64,000 nt of DNA from Caldilineaceae bacterium (GCA_020846635.1 JADLDO010000019.1:52079-116078); one strand, 5' to 3'; shown: positions 1 to 9,414, numbered from the stretch's first letter. Translations and numbers: made by a program. Notes: a model not told the origin generated them from the letters alone.

Positions 1-417
1 TTCGGAGAGATCACCCCACACCGGCAGATCGCCCGCATCTTCCAACTCTGCCAGGGCAGATTCCACGGCAGTACCCGGCGTGGGCAGTGCCAACCAACAG
101 CAGGGCAAAGCGACCGTATAACTATAGCGCGGGCTGGTAAAAATGGCCCCTTGCCTGGCGATACCACTGGATGCAGGCTCCGTGGATGCGGGAGTTGCTT
201 CGCCTGCTTCAAAGGCAGATGTGGTGGTTGTCGCTGCGGTTATCACCGGTGTTGTTGTCACGACCCCATTGGCGATAACAGGTTCGGCTGGGGTAGGGCC
301 TGGTGGCGTGGGGGTGGCAGCATTAAAACGGTTACAGGCGCAGGATAGCACCGCCACCACCAATAGCACGCCCAACCGTTGACCCCATGCTTCTACAGTA
401 TGCCAGCGTAATGCCAT
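1..417 (-). CDS. Lipoprotein, 3' end cut by window edge
   Basis: An open frame on the minus strand starts at ATG 417 and runs off the left edge, giving 139 residues so far. It begins with a short basic stretch, a hydrophobic segment of about 12 residues and a lipobox-like VLSCAC (Cys about residue 28), so it is probably exported and lipid-anchored. A Thr/Pro/Ala-rich linker (about residues 33-90) follows, then the start of a folded part (SPRYSYTVALP onward). This layout is typical of secreted substrate-binding or surface lipoproteins, but no family is recognisable from the fragment. It lies upstream-facing next to nth, 50 bases away, both on the minus strand. Confidence 0.6.
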   Translation of the reverse strand, partial: MALRWHTVEAWGQRLGVLLVVAVLSCACNRFNAATPTPPGPTPAEPVIANGVVTTTPVITAATTTTSAFEAGEATPASTEPASSGIARQGAIFTSPRYSYTVALPCCWLALPTPGTAVESALAELEDAGDLPVWGDLSE

Positions 418-467
418 CAAGAGCTATACCCGATTTTCTTCTGCTAGACGCTTCTTGTGCTAGATTC

Positions 468-1121
468 TTAAACGAGCGATGAAGGACAAAGATGGCTGAT
501 GGTGCAGATCGCACAGTTGGGCTTGCGCGCATCGCAGACGCGCCGGCCCTGAAAGATTAGCAGATGCGAAAGGTCGATCCACTCCCCACGCGGGGCCAGC
601 GCCATCAAATCGCGTTCGATCTTCTCTGGGGTCGTTTCGCTGCTCAGTGCCAAACGCTGGGCAAGGCGCTTGACATGGGTATCCACCACCACTCCCTCGG
701 CAATGCCAAACGCATTGCCCAGGACCACATTGGCCGTTTTGCGCGCCGCACCTGGCAGCGTCTGTAATTCCTTGATGTCTGCCGGAACTTCGCCCCCATA
801 GACCTCGACCAAACGACGCGCCGCGCCCTGAATACTCTTGGCCTTGTTGCGATAAAAGCCCGTTGAGTAGATCATCTGTTCAAGCTCGGCAATATCGGCT
901 TCGGCGAGATCCTGCGGCGTTGGATAGCGCGCAAAGAGCGCCGGAGTCACCTGGTTCACCTTCTGGTCAGTACATTGTGCCGACAGGATCGTCGCCACCA
1001 GCAGTTCCCAAGCATTGTTGAAGTCCAATTCACACTTGGCATCGGGATAGGTTTCATGTAACAGCCTGATAATCTCCGGCATCCGTTCCGCCGCGGGTGC
1101 AGCAGCAGTCAAAGTCGTCAT
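468..1121 (-). CDS. nth: Endonuclease III (DNA glycosylase/AP lyase)
   Basis: Base-excision-repair enzyme that removes oxidised pyrimidines and cuts the abasic site. The 217 residues match the usual family length. The helix-hairpin-helix carries LPGAARKTANVV with catalytic Lys128 (the usual third residue V/G is A here), followed by catalytic Asp147 in VDTHVKR. The C-terminal iron-sulfur loop has the exact C-x6-C-x2-C-x5-C spacing (Cys196, 203, 206, 212). The start at 1121 is chosen because CAGGAG lies 8 bases upstream; a TTG six codons earlier lacks a site. The gene ends 50 bases before the lipoprotein gene and starts 52 bases from the end of the phosphoribosyltransferase gene, all on the minus strand. 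Confidence 0.95.
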   Translation of the reverse strand: MTTLTAAAPAAERMPEIIRLLHETYPDAKCELDFNNAWELLVATILSAQCTDQKVNQVTPALFARYPTPQDLAEADIAELEQMIYSTGFYRNKAKSIQGAARRLVEVYGGEVPADIKELQTLPGAARKTANVVLGNAFGIAEGVVVDTHVKRLAQRLALSSETTPEKIERDLMALAPRGEWIDLSHLLIFQGRRVCDARKPNCAICTISHLCPSSLV

Positions 1122-1172
1122 CTCAATCTCCTGGCCCAAACTTGTTCAGTCATCTGATATTAGGAAACGATG

Positions 1173-1697
1173 CTAGGAAAGAGGAAGTACCGGATGGGCC
1201 AAGACCCGGTAATCCGAATCGTCAATACGCTGCCAGGGATAATGGATGAAGTCTTCGGTAATTTCGGCATAATAGTCCGGTTCATCGTCCGCAAAGGCGC
1301 TGTTCTGCTTCTTCCAATGCAGCACAGCCAACTCCGGCATGCCACCGGCGGTTTCAATGCGCCCTTTGACCGTCATGATTGTACGCCCCTGGTGCCAGAG
1401 ATTATCCACCACCAGAATCTTGCGCCCTTCCAAGAGCGAATCGGCGGGGAATTGCAGAAAGCGCGGCCAGCTTAGCCTGGAGTGTTGCAGCGTGCCAACC
1501 GGCTCCGACGGGTCAGAGGTGAAAACCACGGCAGCGGTCAAGACATTTTTCATTTTGAGCGCCTCGGCGATCATGCCGCCCGGAATGATCCCACCGCGCG
1601 TAATCGCCAGGATCGCATCATAGGGGGTATCGAGCTTAAAGATCAACTTGCTGACCAACTCTTCCAACTCGTGCCAGGTCAAATAGACATGCTTCAT
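1173..1697 (-). CDS. Phosphoribosyltransferase-family protein
   Basis: A 174-residue protein with the type I phosphoribosyltransferase fold pattern: an N-terminal strand-loop with AITRGGIIPGG (residues 31-41) and a central hydrophobic strand leading into the PRPP-loop region ILVVDNLWHQGRT (94-106). The canonical loop would be VVDD-xxx-TG-x-T; here the second acidic residue is Asn99 and the TG is QG, so catalysis on PRPP may be altered. The nearest relatives by layout are the xanthine/hypoxanthine (Gpt-like) transferases and the uncharacterised PRTase-like proteins. A purine-salvage or regulatory role is only inferred. GAAGGG precedes the ATG. Confidence 0.75.
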   Translation of the reverse strand: MKHVYLTWHELEELVSKLIFKLDTPYDAILAITRGGIIPGGMIAEALKMKNVLTAAVVFTSDPSEPVGTLQHSRLSWPRFLQFPADSLLEGRKILVVDNLWHQGRTIMTVKGRIETAGGMPELAVLHWKKQNSAFADDEPDYYAEITEDFIHYPWQRIDDSDYRVLAHPVLPLS

Positions 1698-1792
1698 ACA
1701 GTAGCCCTTCGATTATTCACTAAGCCAGAACAGGGAACCAGAACCATTAAAACAGATTAGAAGCCATAAAAACGCCACCCACCTGGGTACGC

Positions 1793-3883
1793 TCAGTTCA
1801 AGGGAATCAGCATGTCGGTAAGCCAGGGCGTACTCAACGCCACCCACGCCCCCGTCACGGCAGTTGCATGGCGCACACGCGGCGCACTGGCAAGCCGCAA
1901 GCCCACGCCCGCGTCAACCAACTGGATTGGCTCCTCCAGCAAAATCCAGGCAGGCGCATCAAATTGCAGCATCACCATCCCCTCCGGCAAACCCCACAGC
2001 CGGTAATCGCCGCGGGCATCGGTGGTCGCGTGCGCCATCACCAAGCCATCGTCATCGCGCACGCTGACGCTGATCTCTCCCCACGCCAACGTGCCGCCAA
2101 TGCTGGCGGCCCCACCTGGACGCACGCGCAGCACGACTGGATCGTGATCGCTGTGCGCTAAAGGGCTCTCCCCGGTGGCGGCATCGGCGTGTAGATGAAG
2201 AATCTGTACCAACGCCAACTGCGCTGCCAAATTGGGCGTCACCAATACATGATCGAGTACCTGGGCCGCGCCATTAAAGAGATAGCTGTAGCGATCCAGC
2301 GGCGGCAGCCACGCATAGGGATGAAACAGGCCGGTTGCGCTCTGCAATGCGCTGACGGCTGCCCCTCCATAGAAATCGTTGAGGTCGCCCAAGACCGCCA
2401 CCTGTGCGGCGGGGTCAACGGACAAAATGGCTTGTACGCGCTGCGCCACGACAGCCGCCTGGGCAGCGCGCAAGCGGGCATTGGCGTTCTCATCGCCCGA
2501 CTTGCTTTTCCAATGATTGTTGATCACCCAAAGCGTTTGCGCCTTCTCCCACGGAGCCTCCTGTGGCCCGGCAATGAGCAGTTGCGCCATCAAGGGGGGA
2601 CGGTCAAAGACCGGATACTCGCCCAAAGGACAGACGCCAGGGGCGACGATGCCATAATCCTGCGCCGCGCAGCCTTCAACCGCATCCGCCAATTGCACCG
2701 TCACGCGCGCGCTATCGACCAGCAGGCTGTTGGTGAGCGGGAACTCCGCTTCACCGCTCGCCGGCCCTTCGATCGCCAGGGACGTATAGGCAAGGCCAAA
2801 CTCTGTGCCAAGCACTTCTGCCAGAGCTTGGGCATCGGCGGGCGATCCCGTCTCTTGCAGCGCAACCACGGTACAGCCCACAAGTTCAGTGGCAATGACC
2901 TCTGCGCGCTGGCGCAATGCCGCGGCATAGCCCGCCGGATCGGGGAACTGCGCCTCGCCTTGCCCCAGGCCATGTACATTCAAACTGCACACCCCATATT
3001 CATCGGGCCGCACCGCTGGCAGCGTGATCTTCTCAATCTCAGCCGCCGTTGCCATCAACGCCTGACCCGCCCAGGGCAGCAGTTGGTACTTGCCAAAGTT
3101 ATAATCGAGCACGCCCACCAATCCACCCGCACCCACCTGCACGGTATCACCCCAGCGGGCATTGGGCAATGTTGCACCCAAGCGGTTGCTCAAATAGAGC
3201 AGGCTCGACAACGCTGGTTGATCATGGAAAAGATGCCCAGCGCCCACATAACGCGGCCACGGCTCCGGCAAGAGCGCCATTTCCTGCTCACCACTGGCGA
3301 AACGCTTGGTGGGGCCATGAACCGTTGCCTCCAGCGCATCGAGCCGCACCACCATACCTTCTAGGGCTTCAAGAACCTGCACCGGATCATCGCCAGGGCG
3401 CACCAGGGGCAGCGCAACCGGGGTCACCTGCTCCGCGCCACATTCCGTCGTGGGTGTAATCGCAGTGAGCCAGTTCAACTCCGTCTTGGCAAAATACTCC
3501 ACGACCTCGCCCGTCACGCGCACACATTGCCCGGCTGTAACGGTTGGCGCGCTCCAACTGTAGACAAAGAGACCGTCGCTGGTGTGCATGTCGCCATCGC
3601 CGGTGGGGTCCTGCAAATAAAAGCCATCACTTGCCACCCCTGTCACCAGGCCCCAGGTGGCGACTTCTTGACCATCAAAAGGTGATGCAGGCCCAGCGCC
3701 CTGGATGACCGCAATCGGTGTTAGATCAGCAGGGGTTCCTTGCGCCGCGGCCGCTGGTGGCATCAGGACAAGGCAGAATGTGCCAAACCCCAAAGTCCAC
3801 AATAGAGCCCAGGGCGAATAGCCCCGAGATAGCCGCAGCAATGCATAAAGTAGGTTCAGCGATGGACGCAAGCCAACAATCAA
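1793..3883 (-). CDS. ExeM/NucH-family extracellular endonuclease
   Basis: A 696-residue secreted nuclease. An N-terminal hydrophobic segment ending near AAAAQG (residues 25-49) is a signal peptide. Residues about 55-285 hold an OB-fold-like region found in front of many ExeM-type nucleases. An endonuclease/exonuclease/phosphatase domain follows (about 295-590), with metal and catalytic motifs in order: SLNVHG (Asn302), ALQET (Glu344), NNHWKSK (His457), GDLND (Asp500, Asn502), LDHVLV and SDHDPV (Asp579, His580). The C-terminus (from about 595) looks like a carboxypeptidase-regulatory-type beta domain. Likely role is degrading extracellular DNA for nutrients or biofilm remodelling. Confidence 0.85.
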   Translation of the reverse strand: MIVGLRPSLNLLYALLRLSRGYSPWALLWTLGFGTFCLVLMPPAAAAQGTPADLTPIAVIQGAGPASPFDGQEVATWGLVTGVASDGFYLQDPTGDGDMHTSDGLFVYSWSAPTVTAGQCVRVTGEVVEYFAKTELNWLTAITPTTECGAEQVTPVALPLVRPGDDPVQVLEALEGMVVRLDALEATVHGPTKRFASGEQEMALLPEPWPRYVGAGHLFHDQPALSSLLYLSNRLGATLPNARWGDTVQVGAGGLVGVLDYNFGKYQLLPWAGQALMATAAEIEKITLPAVRPDEYGVCSLNVHGLGQGEAQFPDPAGYAAALRQRAEVIATELVGCTVVALQETGSPADAQALAEVLGTEFGLAYTSLAIEGPASGEAEFPLTNSLLVDSARVTVQLADAVEGCAAQDYGIVAPGVCPLGEYPVFDRPPLMAQLLIAGPQEAPWEKAQTLWVINNHWKSKSGDENANARLRAAQAAVVAQRVQAILSVDPAAQVAVLGDLNDFYGGAAVSALQSATGLFHPYAWLPPLDRYSYLFNGAAQVLDHVLVTPNLAAQLALVQILHLHADAATGESPLAHSDHDPVVLRVRPGGAASIGGTLAWGEISVSVRDDDGLVMAHATTDARGDYRLWGLPEGMVMLQFDAPAWILLEEPIQLVDAGVGLRLASAPRVRHATAVTGAWVALSTPWLTDMLIPLN

Positions 3884-4152
3884 GGCGAAACCCGTTGGTT
3901 GAATAAGACTCTAATGGATGGTATGCACAGGCTGAACGCCCTGTAAACAGTGGGTAAATCACCTGTGGCGCTGCGACTACCTTCTTATGTCCATTGTACA
4001 TACGCAATTGTACATTTTCAGCGATGGCTGGTCAAAACAAATGCAGCAGCGGCACTTGCCTCGTAACCGGCAGGCATAAAATCCGTCTTTACTCACAGAG
4101 AGTTAACAATTCAAATTGTCTCCAGGGACAATATTTCTCAAGAAATGGAGAA

Positions 4153-4181
4153 TTTCCAACGATTTCTTCCCTTGCTATAAT
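4153..4181 (+). promoter_or_regulatory. Sigma-70-type promoter candidate
   Basis: TTTCCA at 4153-4158 and a perfect TATAAT at 4176-4181 are separated by exactly 17 bases in an AT-rich gap. Transcription would begin near 4188, upstream of the tandem repeats and of the gene starting at 4330. The -35 box is a poor match; the -10 box is ideal. Confidence 0.55.
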
Positions 4182-4227
4182 GTCTCTACATGCTTCCGGC
4201 CTAGCAGTGGTCCACTTGCCCCAACAA

Positions 4228-4302
4228 TCTTGTGCTAGTCAGCCTTGTACCAGTAATCCCTGTACAAGTGAACCTTGTGCCCGTGAGTCTTGCGAAGATG
4301 AA
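4228..4302 (+). repeat. Five imperfect 15-bp tandem repeats
   Basis: Five consecutive 15-base units share the pattern T-TGT-R-C-x-AGT-x-A-x-CC. If read in the frame of the downstream gene they encode Cys-rich pentapeptides (CASQP, CTSNP, CTSEP, CARES, CEDEV). They lie between the promoter at 4176 and the ribosome-binding site at 4315, so they may be 5' untranslated sequence or an N-terminal extension. Confidence 0.6.
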
Positions 4303-4329
4303 GTTTTGCAGAGTTCAGGAGTGTCGTTC

Positions 4330-5124
4330 ATGGTTGAGAATGGTTTAGACGAGCATGGCGGGTTATATGACTTTGTCGGCTTTGGCGAACTCGCCGAAAC
4401 CACAACCCAATTGTTGGCCCTCAACTTGCACCACACGGCGCAGTCGGGTGGCGAGAGACGCAGTGAACCAGGCCAGGTGGAGACGATGGTGCTGCAACAA
4501 GCGCGCGACTATCTGCACAAGGTGCGCGAGGGGTTTGTCCTCAGCGTGCGCGCCGGGCAGATTCACGATCAGAGCGAGCTGCGCTATCTGCTTGACCGCG
4601 TCATCTCCGACTGGTCGCAGCTCAGTCACGAATTGGGGCTTGCCGAACCGGAGGAGAGTTCTGCGAGCCATACAAGCGCAAGCAATGGAGGCACAAACAA
4701 AACAGGCATCAGCAGCATGAGCAGTTCTATGGCAACCGCCAACCGTTCTGGTGCGGAAAGCGTTCCCGACAAAGTAGAACGCGTGCGCCAGCAACTACTC
4801 GCTTTTGGCATGGCCGTTGTCGCGTTGGGTCACCTTCCCCGGCTTCCTTCCAAACAAATCACCTTCCCACACAGCTACAGCACGCCTCCCACCTACAGCG
4901 ATATTCCTGTGCCAAGCACCCCAGGCGAAATGCTCTGGCGTATCGAAGAACTAGAGCAGATGGTCTGGCGTCTGATGTCCGACGATCTTCACGATCTCGT
5001 ACAACGACGTTATGGCTCACTGCGCCGCACCTATGGCTTTTTTGAGACCAGCGCTTGGCTCTCGCACAAAGAAGCGGTACGCTTCGGTGTCAAAAAGGCC
5101 GGGAGTTCTCTGCTCGGCTTTTAG
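4330..5124 (+). CDS. Hypothetical protein
   Basis: The family is not recognised. From ATG 4330 the product is 264 residues: a mostly helical N-terminal half (about 20-100, many charged heptad-like stretches), a Ser/Thr/Asn-rich low-complexity linker (about 110-140), and a second helical half. There is no signal peptide or membrane span. The start is chosen because CAGGAG lies about 9 bases upstream and follows the promoter at 4153-4181. The frame stays open back to 3994, so an earlier GTG at 4207 would add the Cys-rich repeat peptide. The gene stands alone between a minus-strand nuclease and the plus-strand protease. Confidence 0.6.
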   Translation: MVENGLDEHGGLYDFVGFGELAETTTQLLALNLHHTAQSGGERRSEPGQVETMVLQQARDYLHKVREGFVLSVRAGQIHDQSELRYLLDRVISDWSQLSHELGLAEPEESSASHTSASNGGTNKTGISSMSSSMATANRSGAESVPDKVERVRQQLLAFGMAVVALGHLPRLPSKQITFPHSYSTPPTYSDIPVPSTPGEMLWRIEELEQMVWRLMSDDLHDLVQRRYGSLRRTYGFFETSAWLSHKEAVRFGVKKAGSSLLGF

Positions 5125-5273
5125 CCGCTATTCCTATCATCTCATGTCACGCGCGCAGCAACATCAAGCATCTGCGTAACGTGAGTTATAATCCGCTGAC
5201 GACGTGCGGCGCATCTGCATAAGCGCAAGGTGCGCCGCCTACCGATCTTTTCCCTGTTGCAAACGAGTTCTTC

Positions 5274-8210
5274 ATGCCTCACCGTTCTTGTGTACTGCCC
5301 CGGTCTTTCTCTGGGTTTCTGTTCTTGCGCCCCCTGCTTCTGTGTACTTTGCTCCTGACCATCTTCTATGGAGCAGCGCCAGGTTACGCGACCAGCCAGG
5401 AGAGCCCAGCGCCGATTCCTCCACCAACGACTGAGCTTGCGTCCTCCACAAGCGAAGCCGACCGCCCTTTTGCCAGCTATATGATCCAACTAGCCGATGC
5501 GCCCGTCGTGGAACTCTACACAACATTGGCTGCGGGTGACCAGGCCCAAAGCGCCAACGTCAGCGCCATTACACAGGCGCATTTGGCCTCGGTGGAGCAG
5601 GCGCAGCAGCAGCTTATGGGGACGCTGGCGGCCTATGATGCCCAGATTCTCTACCGCGTGCAGCGGGTCTTTAACGGTGTAGCGGTCTATGCACCGGCGG
5701 ATCAGGTGGCAGCACTGGCAGCGCTGCCCAGTGTACGGGGTGTCTATCCTTTGATACCCAAGACGCCAAGCAACGCCCGCACAGCCGAGCTATTGCATGC
5801 CCCTGCGCTTTGGGAGGGCATCGAACGCGCCGGATTGACGGGCGAAGGCATCCGCATCGCCATTATCGACACCGGCATTGACTATCTGCATACCATGTTT
5901 GGCGGCCCTGGCATAGGCTACGCCAGCAACGACACCAATGTCACCGGCGATGTCCCCAACTTTCCCGGCCCCAAAGTGGTGGGCGGCTATGACTTTGCCG
6001 GGGATAGCTATGATGCCAGCCCCTCCTCCAGCGTCTACCAACCTGTGCCTGCACCCGACCCAGACCCGATGGATTGTTATGGCTTTGGGCATGGCACACA
6101 CGTCGCAGGCACAGCGGCAGGCTATGGCGTGCAAGCCAATGGCACCACCTATCCCGGCCCCTATGACAGTGCCATTCCGCTCGATGCCATGCGTATTGGG
6201 CCAGGGCTTGCGCCCCGGGCGAGCCTCTACGCGCTCAAGGTCTTTGGCTGCTCCGGCAGCAGCAATATTGTCGATGCAGCCATCGAATGGGCTGTAGACC
6301 CCAACCAGGATGGCGACTTTAGCGACCATGTGGATGTGATCAATCTGTCGCTGGGTTCCAGTTTTGGCTCCGACTTTGACCCGACAACCATCGCCGTGGA
6401 AAATGCCGCCAAGTTGGGCATCCTTGTCGTCTCCTCCGCAGGCAATACAGGCGATGTCCACTATGCCGTGGGCAGCCCAGGGATCGCGACGCGTGCCATT
6501 GCCGTGGCCGCGACCGGCATTAACTCGACGGGGATCAACAGCCTCAGCGACGGCTCCGTCGCCCAGTTTTCAGCGCGCGGGCCGCGCCGCGGCGATCATG
6601 GACTCAAGCCCGATCTAACGGCCCCTGGCGTTAACATTCTGTCGGCGCGCCGCGCCAGTGGCAGCCAGGCCATTTCCAGTTCGGGGACATCCATGTCTTC
6701 GCCCGTGGTGACAGGGATCATGGCGCTCCTGCGCCAAGCCCACCCCGAGGCGGGCGCGCCCGGCTGGCAGGCGCAAGAGCTGAAAGCGTTGGTGATGAAC
6801 ACGGCGACCTATCCCTTGCAGCGTGCAGACGTGGAGAGCCCCTACAGCCTCCTGCGCGTGGGGGCTGGACGTATTGATCCGGTCGCTGCGCTGCAAAGCA
6901 ACCTCATCGCCTATGATGCCGCCGCGCCGGAGCAAGTCAGTATGAGTTTTGGCATGGTGGAAGTATTGGATCACGCAACCGTTGTACGCGCCATTCGCCT
7001 TGCCAACAAAGCAAGCGTTCCTATCTCGGTGACGGTCGGCTACACCGCAGTGAGCGATCTGCCAGGAGTTCATCTAGATGTGGGGGCAGGCACGATCATC
7101 ACCCTGCCAGCGGGTGGCTTTGCCACTGTGCCGGTGACGCTGACCGTTGACGCCGCCAGCATGAGCCGCCGTCCCGACCCCGCACGCCAGGTGAGCCCTC
7201 CCGATGCTTATCCGTGGGTGGACGAAGCGGGCGGCTATGCGACCTTTACGCCGCTTGTCCCAACAAATGGGCCTGCCATCCATCTGCCGATCCTTGCCCT
7301 GCCGCGCACAGTGAGTGCGCTGGGGTTGGCAAGCGCGCCGCTTGATCTTGGCGACATGACCACAGCCACCTTCCCTTTAACGCTTACCGGGAGCGCGCTC
7401 ACCAGCGGCGCAGCCCCCACGACGACTGTGCCGCTGATGGGCCTCTTTGCTTTGGCCTATAACAGCCCGCCCATCACCAAAGCGCCGGTGAATGATCCGA
7501 TCCTAGAGCATTATGCCCAGGCCGATCTCCGCTACGTAGGCACAGCCGGGCCGGTGACGGTGGACGGTGAGTTGATGCTTTATTTTGCGCTTGTCACTTA
7601 TAGTCCCTGGTCAACCCCGCTGGAGGTGACTTTTCACATTCAGATAGACACCAATGGTGACCAAATCGTGGACTACCGGCTGCAGAACCGCGAAAAGACA
7701 GATATTAGCGTCTTTGACTTTGCCACGACCGACGATTTTATCAGTCTCCTGGAATCGAGCGATTCAGTACGTACCATACAAGGGCCGCTCAATATCTTTC
7801 CCGCCACACGATATGACACCCGTCTCTACGCCGGCAACATCGTCGTGATGCCGCTGCGCTTGCGCGATCTGGGGACGACTGCCAGCCAAATTAATTACCA
7901 GGTGATCGGTTACAGTCGTGACGTCACAAACGCCACCCAAACAATGGAACCCGTCGACCAGACACCGCTGCTTTCTGTCCAGGTCAGTAAAGCGGCGCTT
8001 GCACAAACAAACACCGTCGAACCCCTTTTCCCGGCAGCACCGGGTGACATCCTCAACGTGACGATTGATCGTGCTGCTTTTATTCAACAACAGAGTCAAG
8101 GGCTGTTGGCGCTCTATCTCCACAACGAGCTTACCAGCCGCACCCAGGTCTTCCCCGTAGCGTTCGACTACTTGTATAAGCAATACTTCCCCCGCATACG
8201 CGGCAATTGA
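5274..8210 (+). CDS. S8-family subtilisin-like serine protease, secreted
   Basis: A 978-residue exoprotease. A signal peptide (residues 1-40, ending near GYATSQE) is followed by an inhibitor-I9-like propeptide (about 65-160; YMIQLADAPV). The catalytic domain (about 190-540) has the triad Asp199 (IAIIDTGID), His273 (GHGTHVAGT) and Ser473 (GTSMSSPVV), with oxyanion Asn391 (SSAGNTG). About 430 C-terminal residues are beta-rich and fibronectin-like, as in large S8 proteases, and carry no sorting signal. No clear Shine-Dalgarno precedes 5274. A TATAAT at 5187-5192 may be its promoter -10. The gene ends 32 bases before a strong hairpin. Likely role is extracellular protein degradation. Confidence 0.9.
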   Translation: MPHRSCVLPRSFSGFLFLRPLLLCTLLLTIFYGAAPGYATSQESPAPIPPPTTELASSTSEADRPFASYMIQLADAPVVELYTTLAAGDQAQSANVSAITQAHLASVEQAQQQLMGTLAAYDAQILYRVQRVFNGVAVYAPADQVAALAALPSVRGVYPLIPKTPSNARTAELLHAPALWEGIERAGLTGEGIRIAIIDTGIDYLHTMFGGPGIGYASNDTNVTGDVPNFPGPKVVGGYDFAGDSYDASPSSSVYQPVPAPDPDPMDCYGFGHGTHVAGTAAGYGVQANGTTYPGPYDSAIPLDAMRIGPGLAPRASLYALKVFGCSGSSNIVDAAIEWAVDPNQDGDFSDHVDVINLSLGSSFGSDFDPTTIAVENAAKLGILVVSSAGNTGDVHYAVGSPGIATRAIAVAATGINSTGINSLSDGSVAQFSARGPRRGDHGLKPDLTAPGVNILSARRASGSQAISSSGTSMSSPVVTGIMALLRQAHPEAGAPGWQAQELKALVMNTATYPLQRADVESPYSLLRVGAGRIDPVAALQSNLIAYDAAAPEQVSMSFGMVEVLDHATVVRAIRLANKASVPISVTVGYTAVSDLPGVHLDVGAGTIITLPAGGFATVPVTLTVDAASMSRRPDPARQVSPPDAYPWVDEAGGYATFTPLVPTNGPAIHLPILALPRTVSALGLASAPLDLGDMTTATFPLTLTGSALTSGAAPTTTVPLMGLFALAYNSPPITKAPVNDPILEHYAQADLRYVGTAGPVTVDGELMLYFALVTYSPWSTPLEVTFHIQIDTNGDQIVDYRLQNREKTDISVFDFATTDDFISLLESSDSVRTIQGPLNIFPATRYDTRLYAGNIVVMPLRLRDLGTTASQINYQVIGYSRDVTNATQTMEPVDQTPLLSVQVSKAALAQTNTVEPLFPAAPGDILNVTIDRAAFIQQQSQGLLALYLHNELTSRTQVFPVAFDYLYKQYFPRIRGN

Positions 8211-8242
8211 ACGCTGTAAAGGAGGTCGCAGCCCACTAAAAA

Positions 8243-8285
8243 CCCTCCCGGAAGCTAGTAAGCCTTTGGGCAGCTTCCGGGAGGG
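8243..8285 (+). terminator. Hairpin terminator; member of dispersed repeat family
   Basis: CCCTCCCGGAAGCT (8243-8256) pairs perfectly over 14 bp with AGCTTCCGGGAGGG (8272-8285) around a 15-base loop, directly after the protease gene. No T-run follows, so termination is inferred. The same arms occur at 16567-16597, and degenerate relatives at 11553 and 14068. Confidence 0.7.
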
Positions 8286-8468
8286 CGATCAACGAATTTA
8301 TTTCACATTCTCAAGAATGAATGCAGCAAATTTCTGATCCCAGCCGACAGATTCTAATCTGCCACCTGCGATTGCCGAAGCAACCCCTTCCTGCTGCCAC
8401 GCCAGGCAGAGGGCTTCTCTCTATATCAGAGGATAAAGGCTAATTATCCCCTACACCGACCCGCAAGA

Positions 8469-9176
8469 TCAACTATTCGATGGGACCAAATAGCGGCCAC
8501 AGCTTGGGCAGATGACAAGCGTCGTAGCGCCACGCAGGCCGTTCACCACACCCGTGGGAATGGCGACATGACAGGCGCTGCAAATGCCATTTTGCACTGA
8601 AGCGATGGCAACCCCCGCCTTGCGCTTGCGCATGGTTTCATAACGATCGCGCAGTGTCTCGCCCATGCCTGCTGCCAGTTGTTCACGCTTGCGCTGGAGC
8701 AGAGCGCCGTTATGCTTGAGCTTGGTCTCTTCCTCGCGCAATTCCGTTTGGTTGCCGTTCCAACCACTTTCCAACGAGGCCAGCGCGCTCCGGTAGCCTT
8801 CCAACTGCTCTGCCAGGGTTTCAGCCTCCGTCATGGCTTTCACCCCCTCCTCTGCCACCGTTTCCCGATGGCGGCGGAGAGCCTCCAAGCTCTGCTGGAG
8901 CGCCTCAAGCTCTTTGGCGTTGCGAACAACTCCACTCATCAACCGCTCTTCGGTACTCTTGATCCGTTCTGCCAGTGATTTGTCTTCTAACTCTGCATTC
9001 TTTTGCTTGGCGTTCCATTCACGGAGTTCTGCTTCCGCTTGGGCAACCTGCTGGCGAGCAGAACGGAGCTCGTCGCTTTCGCCCAACAACGCCTGGAGCT
9101 GCTGCAAACGGCGCACGACCTTCATTCTCGTCAGATCGACCCGCTGCAACTCGTACATCTTTACTGCTTCATCCAC
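8469..9176 (-). CDS. Coiled-coil protein with C4 zinc ribbon (DUF164 type)
   Basis: A 235-residue protein whose first three quarters are long charged coiled coil (repeated Glu/Gln/Arg/Leu heptads). The end is a C4 zinc ribbon, CSACH followed by CPSCG about 24 residues on. This is the layout of the widespread zf-RING_7/DUF164 family, often near nucleic-acid-metabolism genes but of uncertain function. The start is taken as GTG 9176 because GGAGG sits 6 bases upstream; the next Met is six codons in. The gene diverges from brkB across a region with three direct repeats and several palindromes, which may control both. Confidence 0.8.
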   Translation of the reverse strand: MDEAVKMYELQRVDLTRMKVVRRLQQLQALLGESDELRSARQQVAQAEAELREWNAKQKNAELEDKSLAERIKSTEERLMSGVVRNAKELEALQQSLEALRRHRETVAEEGVKAMTEAETLAEQLEGYRSALASLESGWNGNQTELREEETKLKHNGALLQRKREQLAAGMGETLRDRYETMRKRKAGVAIASVQNGICSACHVAIPTGVVNGLRGATTLVICPSCGRYLVPSNS

Positions 9177-9264
9177 ATGCCACCTCCCGATTTGGAGACC
9201 CCCAACGTGAAGGTCCCCTGACTTGAAGACCTCAGTGCTATCAACCTTGCCCCGCATCGGACTG

Positions 9265-9297
9265 CACGTCTACATCACGTCTACATCACGTCTACAT
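9265..9297. promoter_or_regulatory. Three perfect 11-bp direct repeats (possible operator)
   Basis: CACGTCTACAT occurs three times head to tail (9265, 9276, 9287). The 11-base period places each copy on the same helical face. The array lies 89 bases upstream of the zinc-ribbon gene start, in the divergent gap shared with brkB. Confidence 0.55.
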
Positions 9298-9398
9298 AAA
9301 GCCAGTATAACACCATCATTGGTGATGGCAAAACAGATTGTCATAATCTCCAAGTTTTTGCTTCCCGCGCCAATTATTCCTTGATTTACCCCCGGCTC

Positions 9399-9414
9399 AT
9401 GTATCTAGATACAT
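9399..9414. promoter_or_regulatory. 16-bp perfect palindrome (operator-like)
   Basis: ATGTATCTAGATACAT is a perfect palindrome of the size bound by dimeric repressors of the TetR/MarR/GntR classes. It lies in the divergent gap between the zinc-ribbon gene and brkB. No regulator gene is adjacent. Confidence 0.5.

Noticed and set aside
2195..3364. A 389-codon plus-strand open frame
   Set aside because: Lies opposite the secreted nuclease gene, whose catalytic motifs are intact; the frame has no ribosome site or family features.
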